Assembly: GCA_017163975.1 (NCBI GenBank)
Contig: JAFFSR010000221.1
Location: 1,798,001 to 1,862,000 of the forward strand
DNA: 64,000 nucleotides
Reading direction: 5' to 3'
Source of the DNA: Anastatus disparis
Lineage: Eukaryota; Arthropoda; Insecta; Hymenoptera; Eupelmidae
Positions 46,999 to 57,300 of the stretch are shown piece by piece. Within the stretch, counting starts at the first letter, position 1. The number at the start of each line of letters is the position of its first letter. The position numbers and the translations under genes are program-made. The notes under the pieces were generated by a model, which saw nothing but the letters and a program-made list of their open reading frames with translations, did no database searches and was not told where the DNA came from.

Positions 46999-48915
46999 AT
47001 GAATCCTAAAAATATTATATTAGGAGTAAGGTGTTTCTTAATTATTATTGCTGTTGTTGAGTGTTATAATACCAACGATATTGTTGAATACGTGACAAAA
47101 TTTGCTGAAGAAGTTTTAAATATGAACCACGTAATTTTATTTACATTTTCAACGCAAAGTTTTGATTCTTTTACACTTAAACCGTTTATTGAAAAATTCA
47201 TAAATACGTTTCCAGTTTTACACGTTAATATCGGAGAAATGATGAATATCACAAACAATGAAAAATTTTTAACTATGAAAGAATTGATAAAATTTGAACG
47301 TGGCGTGTTTAAAATTATATTCTTCAATCTTGATCATAACAATCTTAAATCTATGTCGCAATTGAGATCAATTTTTCGTTATATTCGAAAAAATTTGATT
47401 AGAGGTGGTATGCAGCCTCACTATCTTATTTTTATATCGGATCAAAAAAGATTTACATATAAACCCATACTCCAGACTTTATGGAAATCTAAAGTTTTGT
47501 TTGTTACTGTAATTGAAATCACTAAGAAAATTAACTTGAGAATTGACTTACATCAAGTTCTTTCATTAAACTCGGAGCATAATGTACGGATACATCAATA
47601 TAATCCGTTTAATGATAGTCATAGTATTGAAAAATTTTCGAAAAGTATTTTATTGTATAAAAATAAAGTGAATAATCTTCATGGATATAATTTAGCAGCA
47701 GGAGCTGTTTTGCTGCCGTCTCTTGTCCGTAAACCAGAAAATGTTTCCAAAGAAGATTTATGGAATCAAATGGACGGTATCGACGTTTCACTAACTAAGA
47801 TTATAACTGAAACCATAAACTGTACTGTTGATATTTCAATAGTACACGATGATAATAGGAAGCAAATAGATTCTCAGTATATTAAAAATGAGATGGACTT
47901 TGAAATAAATTTCAAACCAATGGAGAATGTACGTGCTGAGATCCATTGTTGTTTTTCATTTGATCTCGATCCACCCAAATTAGTAATAAAACAATATACT
48001 TTTTATGAAAATGAAATACCTTGGAATTTAATAATATCAGCCGTTTCAATCATCATTATGATTGCATTTATTGTCATATTTACACGTTTATTAAAATTTC
48101 GCGATAAAGCATGGGCAGTATTTAATGTAACTATTGTTTCATTTGGATTTTCTGGAACAGAACCACGAAAAAGTATAGATAGATTGATATTTTTATGTTT
48201 AATTTTTATATCAGCAACATATTCAGTAAATTTTTTGGAATTATTATTTGAAATGCAATTAAGTCAAAAGAATTTTTTAGATTTTAAATCATTTCAAGAT
48301 GTAATAGATGCTAATATAACTATCTTAATTGATGACCGCGTAAAAACCTTTTTTGTCTACCTAAATCATGTCTTGGCGAAAATTTCCAAGGGTGTAGATG
48401 TATCATATATTAAGAGCTATTCAAAATCTTTCAAAGAAAATATCATCAACGCAAGCATTATATCAAGTTACTTAGCACCAATGTTTGCTGAGAATTATTC
48501 TGAACCTCAAAACGATTGGATTTTAAGTGTAGTTTCAGAACATCTTTACACTACATTGCGTGGTAAGGTTTTATCACTAAATTCACCTTATTATGAAAGA
48601 TTTAATACGATAATACATCGAACAATAGATTCCGGTATTTTTGATTATGTAATGGATAGCCAATACAAAGACTATATTATTGCTGGTGCAAAATCTTATG
48701 ACAATTTATTTAGACAACGATACATGACAAGCCTAGATAAAAAGACTATAACTTACACGAATTTAAATACGGAAACTGAACTATTGACAAAAATAGTATA
48801 CCTTCTTGGATTTGGATATGTAATATCGTTTTCGATCTTTTTATTGGAATTATTATACAAACATTTTCAAATAAAACTGAAAAATAAGTCATGCAGGGTT
48901 AAAAAGTTTACCTGA
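46999..48915 (+). CDS. Divergent ionotropic receptor (IR), array gene 4
   Basis: 638-residue IR-family channel subunit in one exon, overall closest to gene 2. Signal peptide, S1-like DGIDVSLTKIITETINC, M1 after IPWNL (about 341-363), pore VSFGFSGTEPR, M3 SATYSVNFLELLF, S2 SPYYERFNTIIHRTIDSGI and M4 are present. It is a mosaic: residues of about 145-232 (roughly 47430-47690) match gene 3 (IFISDQKRFTYKP, HNVRIHQYNPFN) while both sides match gene 2. The S2 lobe carries a few extra residues near the end (IIAGAKSYDNLFRQ). AATAAA overlaps the stop. The product is presumably a chemoreceptor subunit with its own ligand preference. Confidence 0.93.
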   Translation: MNPKNIILGVRCFLIIIAVVECYNTNDIVEYVTKFAEEVLNMNHVILFTFSTQSFDSFTLKPFIEKFINTFPVLHVNIGEMMNITNNEKFLTMKELIKFERGVFKIIFFNLDHNNLKSMSQLRSIFRYIRKNLIRGGMQPHYLIFISDQKRFTYKPILQTLWKSKVLFVTVIEITKKINLRIDLHQVLSLNSEHNVRIHQYNPFNDSHSIEKFSKSILLYKNKVNNLHGYNLAAGAVLLPSLVRKPENVSKEDLWNQMDGIDVSLTKIITETINCTVDISIVHDDNRKQIDSQYIKNEMDFEINFKPMENVRAEIHCCFSFDLDPPKLVIKQYTFYENEIPWNLIISAVSIIIMIAFIVIFTRLLKFRDKAWAVFNVTIVSFGFSGTEPRKSIDRLIFLCLIFISATYSVNFLELLFEMQLSQKNFLDFKSFQDVIDANITILIDDRVKTFFVYLNHVLAKISKGVDVSYIKSYSKSFKENIINASIISSYLAPMFAENYSEPQNDWILSVVSEHLYTTLRGKVLSLNSPYYERFNTIIHRTIDSGIFDYVMDSQYKDYIIAGAKSYDNLFRQRYMTSLDKKTITYTNLNTETELLTKIVYLLGFGYVISFSIFLLELLYKHFQIKLKNKSCRVKKFT

Positions 48916-50044
48916 ATAAAAATTGATTTTTTTTTTGCAACTTACACACAGCACGAATGCATTAGAATGTATTTGAATTTAGTACTTTAAAGATCTTGAT
49001 TGATTGTTTGCGAATGAAAATACTGGAAATTATTAAGTTCCGCTTTTTCTGCACTATTTTCTAATTACTTCTTTAAAAATATAAATAAAATATATATATA
49101 ACATTTTAAAGAAATTAGATGTTTTTTTTAATAAAATATAACAATTCAAAACCATTGTTCTCTGATTTTTCATGCACAAAAATAATTTTTATTGATTACG
49201 TACATTGTATTGATGAAGAAAATAAAATAAATATTATTGCAATCAATATTGTTTTTTAATTTAATCTTAATACAACTTTCCTTTTTTAAAGTATCGGGAC
49301 TAACTAGGAGAGTGTCAGGTTTTGGGGTCAATGATTTCGCTCAAATTTTGGGGGATGTTTCTGGACATAAAAACACGAAGAAAGCCAAAATTTTAGACTT
49401 CAACAATCAATATTTCTTTAGTTATAGTCAAGTGAATAAATCCACTAAAAAGTTACTAGATTTTTAAAAGCTTATAGTTCTTCAGCATCAAAAGCTGGAA
49501 GTTTAAAACTGTTTTAAAATGAAAGCTGAGCTCAAATTCTTTCGAAATAGCGAATTTTAATGTAATGATAAATTTTTTTCTTATTGTATTAAGCAATAAA
49601 ACTTTTTTACCTTAAGTATATTAAATAGAAGACTTTGAACTATGAATAATTTTAAAAAAATTCTTTCGATGCTTAAAATCTTTACATGATTAGAAGAAGA
49701 CTTGATTTTGTCTAATTTGGTGGTTGCCGCAGGCTTTCTCGGCCTAGCTTTTTGAAAAATATATAATACTTTAAAAAATTAGAAGCTCCGTTTTTAATAA
49801 AATATAATTGTTTAAAACCTTTGTCCTGATATCTTTCAAAGTATACGAAAATATATTGATTTATTTCATATTTTGTATAAAAAATATAAAAAAGATTGCT
49901 GCGACTAATAATGTTTCATTAAAAATTAACGTGAATGGTAATTATTTTAAACGTTATTTACTATTGGTACACGAAAGTATATTCTTTTTGCATTTTAAAA
50001 TTTGAATAAATTAAATTGAAATTGCTTATTCTCTTTTTAATAAA
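48916..50044 (+). other. Spacer after gene 4
   Basis: Collinear with the spacers after genes 1 and 3, including empty sites for both CCCTGG elements. It contains a 76-codon and a 65-codon frame that are not conserved as frames in the other spacers, so I leave them out. Confidence 0.6.
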
Positions 50045-50131
50045 ATGGAAGTAGATTATTCCCTAATAAGGACTATCATAATTTCTGGTGATCGTCTGTT
50101 TAAAATATTAATAAAGCGTTTAAAGATCTAG
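50045..50131 (+). pseudogene. Truncated copy of the small recurring ORF at the array border
   Basis: Starts MEVDYSLIRTIIISG like the copies at 38156 and 46023, then leaves the shared sequence at about 50,118 and meets a stop at 50129-50131 after 28 codons. The break coincides with the right edge of the duplicated array, so the truncation was caused by the duplication joint. Confidence 0.6.
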
Positions 50132-50160
50132 TAACTTTTTCAGTGATTTTCTTTAATTGC
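50119..50160 (-). repeat. Short inverted copy of spacer DNA at the array border
   Basis: Directly after the border, AGATCTAGTAACTTTTTCAG and the following bases are an inverted, slightly diverged copy of spacer DNA near 45,470-45,515 and 49,430-49,470 (AGTTACTAGATTTTTAA). This suggests an inversion or template switch when the array formed. Confidence 0.55.
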
Positions 50161-50211
50161 CTGTAAAGTTTGAATAAAATCTGTAATCCGGAGGTCTAAT
50201 ACTCTACTAGT

Positions 50212-50285
50212 AAGTTAAGAACCACTTTAAAAATATGAGAAATAATTAGTTGATTTTTCATATTTTTAAAGCAGTTCTCAACTTG
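50212..50285. repeat. Short hairpin-forming inverted repeat
   Basis: AAGTTAAGAACCACTTTAAA on the left pairs with AAGTTGAGAACTGCTTTAAA read on the other strand from the right, and pairing continues through AAATATGA. The stem is about 30 bp with few mismatches and a loop of about 12 bases. It lies about 90 bp past the array border. It is miRNA-precursor sized but AT-rich, so no RNA gene is claimed. Confidence 0.6.
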
Positions 50286-53200
50286 AACATCTAAGAAAAA
50301 TATAAGCAGCTGAGTTGTTACGTTCTTACGCGCAAAACTGAATTTTGACGTTATTCCTATCATCCGACAATATAATTTTTTTTACATATTATTATATAGT
50401 TTTTATTGAGCTGTCAAAATGCAATGATTTTAAAACGTACATTAATAATACATTCATGTTGATCAGCACCTATAAATAGCAAATTTTTTTCCATAAAAAA
50501 TCAGTAAAAATCTTATACAATTATTTTTATATAACACCTTATAAGTACAACGTGTTAAAAATTTCGATTTTATCTTCAGCAACGAAAAAAAAGCTTTGTA
50601 TTAACATTAAAAGCGTACACAATGTATCTTATTGTTAAGATTCTACATTGATCAAACACAATGACGTAGCATGACAATGAAATATTTTTTTGTTACTCCC
50701 TTTTTTTTTTGCTATCAAAAGATATATTACGCATTTCATTTGATGAAGAAAATAAATTTTTCTCCTTCTTTCCATTAATTTAATTAAGAAAAACCTTCAG
50801 GTATAAATGAATGAGATAAATTAGATTTTACGTGAGATGATGAAATTAAGTATAAATTTTTAATATTGTTAATTATTAACTAAACGTAAATATAAATAGT
50901 ACAGTTATTTCTAATTTATCAATAACACATGGAAAAATCTAAAAAAAATTTATCTTACATAAATAATTGAACAACTCGGAATAAAAAAGTTCCCTAGACG
51001 CACTTTAATAAATTAAGACTTTTCGGTAGTCTGTAAAACTCATTTGTCTTGCCCAAAGTGGTTAGTATTCGTGAAACGTAAGAACAACGGACCAAAGAAG
51101 CACATTTGTACATATTGAAACACTTTTTTCTTAAACGCTAATTTGAATATGCTCCAATTTTATTTTTAGTTTAGAACGACGTTTTTTTTAAATAAGTCAA
51201 ACTTTTTCTTTATAAATCTTTTGATGCTAATAAATTGAATTTTACTTGTTGATAATATGTTTTTAAAAGATTTAGTAAAATCTTGATGGCATACAAAATA
51301 AAAAAAATTCTATTTACACGATTCAAAAATCTACTATAGCATTTACGTATATTTTCATATTCGTACATTGCATTAATATACCAACTACAAAAGTCAACAA
51401 TTTATAATAAATTATACGTAAAAAATTATGCAAAATTCCATCAACGACGTTATTTTATTGATAATTTCACTGAAGTAATATATAATGATTTACGCTTGTT
51501 ATGCACCGGTGAGGAATCAAATTCTCACATCTTCATCTTAAGAAGAAGAAGATCCTTAAAAGTGATTCAGGTCAAGTGGATTTCTGAAGGCTAAAAATAT
51601 CGGCTTATACATACTATTCTATATAAATTACAGCGGAAGTGCAAGCACTTTAAAGATAGTCATTATAAACTATATTATATGCTGTTGAAAGTATATGATT
51701 AATAATTTTTTATCATTATTTAAATCAAATTTAAACGTTTATTAGAAAAAAAAAAAAATTTAATTTGATAATCAAAAAAATTTTAAGAATTTTATGAGAG
51801 CTAATTTTAAACAAAAAGAAATAATTCTAAATTACGTATCAAATATATCGAAATTCAAATAAACAAATAAGTATACCTACAACCAGGATAAAAATTTTCA
51901 TAATGTTGAATTTGATTAGTTAAAAAAACGCAGAAAATTTTTTTTCAAAACTATTTTTAAAACAAAAAAATTTAATATTTATAACAATAAACTATGATTT
52001 TTATAATAAAATTCCATCTTAAAATTTTAGTTTTATTCTTTAAAAGTCTTCGATAGCTAAAATTTGAAACAATTTTCATTTCACCGGCTAATTTCAATTC
52101 GAACTATATTAAACACATATATACGCACGTTACTCGCACGTCATAAATTTTCTTAAACAAAACTCAAAGGAAGTTTCGAGGTATAAGAGAACAACTTGTT
52201 CCGGTAGTTTGCTTTCAACAACACGTAAACGTATACAATACACGCGTATATACACATAATTCATATAACCGTAGAGAAAACAAAAAGTTAATACAGCTGC
52301 CGCCGGTGTATCTCTTTCCATGCGCTGAAAGAACAAAGGAAAAAAAGGAATATCATGTTTTTTTCTTCTATCATCTCAGTTAATTCAATTATGTATACCA
52401 TCGTATTTCTCTTGATTGTGCAGGTGAATCTTAATAATCGCTCGAAGTATACACGAGGACTTTATCAAAGCCATAGTCTGTTTAATTGTTTGCGGTGAAA
52501 ATGTGAATGAAAAGTTTTCTTTATTCAAAATTAGATGGTATATGAAGAAAGTAGGAAGCTGGTTTTCAATTTAAATGCGGACTCGCGGACGTTTTCTTGG
52601 GGATTAGATACTCATTGTTGACATAGTTCTTTTATTTTCTCATTTTAATTGAGATTTTTTGGCTACCTTTAGATGACGTTTATTCAAATCTTACCTTTTG
52701 TGTCTTCAATTGAAATGATTACTTTTGTTATTTTGTAATAAGAAACTTATTTAAAATAATCCTTATTATATCCAATAGTATTTAATATCGTTGGTATAAT
52801 TTAATAATCAAGTAATTTAATTTGCATTTTTTTTATTTTTACGATTGTCAACAGATTTCAAAAATAGAAAGCCCATGAAAATTGTTTTCTGTTATAATAA
52901 AATCAATTATTTATATAATATAATTAACGAATTATAAAACGAAAAACACAAAAAAATTAGCTTTCTTTGAATGAACAAAAATTTTCTGTATGATTAATCA
53001 AAACATTTCCTTGTATAAAACATATAATAACGTCCAATAATAATACAGAAGATTTCTGTATTGTTTAAAACAATAGGTGTATTGTCATAAGTTCTGTGCG
53101 TTATCGCTTTTAAAGAGAAAATAAGACTTTCATGAAATAACATAAAATTATATTATAATTCGACCTAACAAGTGTTTATTCATGTATGTTTTCGAGTCAT

Positions 53201-54287
53201 AATTTTTTACATAAATTTGTTTTTTAATCACATGAAATTTTTTGTCGATTGAAAAAAAAATCATTTTTATAAAATTACTTTTTTTACAGTTTGTAAACGT
53301 TTAAAAAACTAAATTTACGTTTTAAGAAAAAATTTTTTATAGAATCAACGAATTTGGATTATGCGAAGAAAATTACGGATTTAAATTTAAATACTCATTA
53401 TGAAATTTCAATTTAAATTAGCTTCAAATCTAGTTACTAGTAGCTGAGTTTTTTTCAAACATGAATTTTTTCTTCATAATCTATCACAAGATCGTAATTA
53501 AGTATAGTTTGAGTTTTAAAAATTAATTATTCATAGCATTATTTTCAATAAACATTATCGGTCTTTTTTAAAACATAAAATAATTGACCTGAATATAAAA
53601 TTTATTATTTTTGAAATGTCAATCCATCACAAGTAAATAAATTTAAAAATTTAATATAAATTCAAATTGATCACCTGTTGAAGCTGCAATAAAAATAAAA
53701 ACAGTTAAAAAATGATGCCGAAGATATTTTAAAAATTTAATACCACTTTCTCGAGTCACAAAATTCAAGTGTCCTTTTTAATATTAAATCAAAATCACAC
53801 AATATTTTTTTATTGCGTGCATAAATCAACTTTAATAAAAATTAAAAATAGTCAAAGAATCCGTTCCTTCTTCATAAAAATCAATCCATAAAATTTGAAA
53901 CTTTCTCTCAAGCCCATAATAACGAAAGTGAAAAAGCCATTTAGCTCCAAAAGCTTTGTATATAAGCTCATAATAAATTTAAACGATATACTTACAGACA
54001 AAAACGACAAAACGACGCTTAAAAGCTCTTCCATCATCATCCTTTCTATACCGGTTATAACTTTAGAATATTTCGCATTATACAGCATAAACTTTGTCTC
54101 CTATAAACGATATATTTTCCACGTGGAAATAACAATCGTTATGAGGAACACATTTTAAAAGCTCGTTTTCGTAAACTTGCAAAAGAAGAAGCTATTTCGC
54201 TTGACGAATAAGAAACTATGGAAATAACAAGCGTCTGTTCGAACTATAAAACGATGTGCATAAGGATGTAGTTACTGTATTTTTGTA

Positions 54288-54306
54288 TGTGTGTGTGTGT
54301 GTGTGT
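54288..54306. repeat. (GT)n microsatellite
   Basis: About nine GT dinucleotides. Confidence 0.85.
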
Positions 54307-57300
54307 AGCGAATGGGAAATATACAAGTAAGAGAGAAATCTCGTTTGGTTTAAAGATTTTATACGAGGCGTTAAAAACTTTGGAATATCTGAGAAGTTAA
54401 AAAAGTACAAGAGATCAAGGCTGCTCGGCTTACTAGGCGCATTTACAAATTTTCTTTTATTTATATCCGCACTTGTGCTTGATATTAAGAAACAATGAGT
54501 ATATTTACGTTGTTGTAGCGTTGACAATTATGCAGAAGTGTTGGTTTCCGGTAATATTTATAGCTTTTATTTAAACAACTTTTTTAATAATTCAAGTGCT
54601 GGTAAGAACTTTTTTGTAGTGTTAGATAAAAAAGCACATTTTCAAATCAGTAAAAATAAAGCAGAATGCAAATTTTTTTAAAGTATTGTGTTACTTGAAT
54701 AATTTTTATCTTTCCAGATATAAATATGTTTAAATATAATTTTTTTTCACAAAAATTTATTTTTTTCAATAAAATACAATTTTTTTTTGCTCAAACGTAA
54801 TTATTTGATAATTTAATATAAAGTTTTGTACAGTAGATTTTGTATCCGTTCACAGTATACATTACAATATTGAATACGAATTTCACCAAAACAATATTGT
54901 ATTATTACTACATTACTACATTATCGCGTAACGCTCCCTAGTTAAATTTAACATACCCTGGACATTGTAACGGACATTTATTTTAATTTTGTTTTTGGTT
55001 AAGTTGTAAAATTTAGAGAATAGAATTGTTTAGAATTTTAATTTATTACAAAATTTAAGCACATTTAAATAATTTCATGAAGCTTCAAAATTTCGGCATG
55101 GTAACAGCTAAATGAGAAACTGTACAATGATATTTAGACTTGAAAATCCACGAATATTGTGTAACTTTAGTTTAAATGTTAAATAATTAAATGAAAGCTG
55201 TTAATTATTTTAAAAATTGCATTAAATATCCTTAAACCGAAACCTATTAAAAACTCTTTATAACAATGCAAAATATTAACGAAACATATACTTATCTCTC
55301 TCTTTTTTAAACATTCATCCTTGAATAGTCATCAAGTACGTTTAACATAATTCGAAGTGACTTTACAAAGGAGCGAGTTAAGTTAGTGGGAAAAGCCTGC
55401 GGGGGAGTAGGAGGAGAGAGGGGTGGGGGGCTCGTTTTGCGGGTGTTCTCTAACACGTATGTGCTTGGAAATGGGCCAAACGTTGTATATATAGTTCCTT
55501 GAAAATTGACATACATACGTACGTATACGTGTTTTGTAAATTATGATATACCGTTCTCGTTACAATGATATATTGGACATTACACGTACGCTAGTATAAG
55601 TTCAAGTGGATAAATTGTTAAAAGTTAGATAATGGATAATGTAGATTGAAAATTAAAAAGGAGAGAAAAAATTTGCTTTCTAATCAATACATCCGACAGA
55701 TTAACAATTGAAAACTTTATTTATGATTGTTTCTAGTGGCTTTTTATAAACAATAATTATAGTCTTTGCTTGTGATATATCTACCGTGCTGCAATTGTTT
55801 TGATTAGCGAAATTATAGATAGAATTCTCAAAACAATTCAAAAAAATATAACAGCTGTATATACTTTACACTGCACGCACCTTTTACCATTTCAAAAAAA
55901 TTCATCTCTGTCTAATCAAAACCCTTATGAAAATAAAATTAAACGTAGTTTATTTCTCAATTAAAATCTTCAACTTATATTCTCCTTCGTAAAATAAACA
56001 ATAATATGAAATAAAACTCGTTCACGTCTAACATAACACGGATGATTCACAAATCAACTCATTCAAAAATTTCGTATGTGCACGCTTCTTACACAACGAT
56101 GTTGATACGGGCAAAGGGGAGAGATATTAAATAGGATGGTGAAAGAGGCTAGCGAAGAATTGGATTGCGTTCAATAACAATTGACACCATGGCAAAAGGC
56201 TTTTAAAAAGGGGAAGAGAGAATGACAAAAGTTATGTAGGGAAAAAGGAAGGGAGGGATGAAAGTTTTTCCGTAATTTTCTATCTTTTATTTTTCAAAGT
56301 AAAGCACACACAGGACAGTTTTCCTGCATCCAAAAGAAGAAAAAAGATTCTCTCCCTCGCTCAACGGATGCACTCGATTTTAGTCATATCCGTTAACTAG
56401 ATATCCTCCTCTCTCTCCCCCCTTCCCCTTTTTTTCGCACTAAATAAATCCGTGCCTTCGAATGCGGTCATCTTTTTTTACTTCGTCATCCTATATGTAC
56501 ATTTCGTGGTGTGTTTGCTCAAACGACTACACGTTATATATACATATGCATTGTGAATACGTGCAAAAGAGAAATAACGAGAGGATCGAGAATTAAAATT
56601 TGAAGGATGAGAGAATTCATCCTGATAGTAAATGTTAGACTTGGAGATAAAGAAGGAAAGTTTGTTTCTAGAATGATATAGCGTAGAAAGTCGAAAGATT
56701 AACGCGAGATAACTTGGTTTATTTTAATTATCGATGATAATTTAATAAAAGTGTTACAAATTATTTTATATTCAATTATTACTTAAACGTTAAACGTCGA
56801 TATATAACGTTAATTGAGAATTATTGGCGTTTGGAATTGATAATGCATAAATAAAATCAATGGAATATTTATTCTGTATTGATAAATAATAGTACATTTT
56901 ACTAATAATATTGTAGTACAAAAAAATTATATTAAAATAATAAATTATTGATTTTGTTTTTATGCCATTACATACACTTTGTTTTATTATATTTTTTATT
57001 AAATTTTATTATTTCGACTGATGGATATTGACTGACCGTTTTTTTTATAGTTTTATTGCGTGCATTTTATTGATTTGTGATATCACTTTTGAAATAGTGA
57101 CTTACTTATTCAGTATCATTAGTTTTAGTTAAGTGACTTTGATATCCATTTTATGTGCAATATTTATGTGAAGTTTTATGTAACATGCTATACTTTGTAG
57201 TACATACCTATTTGTAATTTATTATAAAATAAAATATTTATCTACCTAACTAGAAGAGTCAAATCAATGAATTGATAATTTAATTTTGTCCTCGATTAAT

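Larger units (their letters stand above)
41860..50118 (+). repeat. Tandem duplicated segment, unit B (genes 3 and 4)
   Basis: Second copy of the two-gene block. Similarity to unit A starts in the T-tract near 41,860. After gene 4 the spacer follows the spacer of genes 1 and 3 until about 50,118, where it stops inside the small recurring ORF. This gives a sharp right border for the array. Confidence 0.85.

Noticed and set aside
33800..50118. CRISPR array or operon as an explanation for the repeated blocks
   Set aside because: The repeats are kilobase-scale gene duplicates with eukaryotic features (signal-peptide receptors, AATAAA signals, SINEs elsewhere). No short regularly spaced repeats occur.
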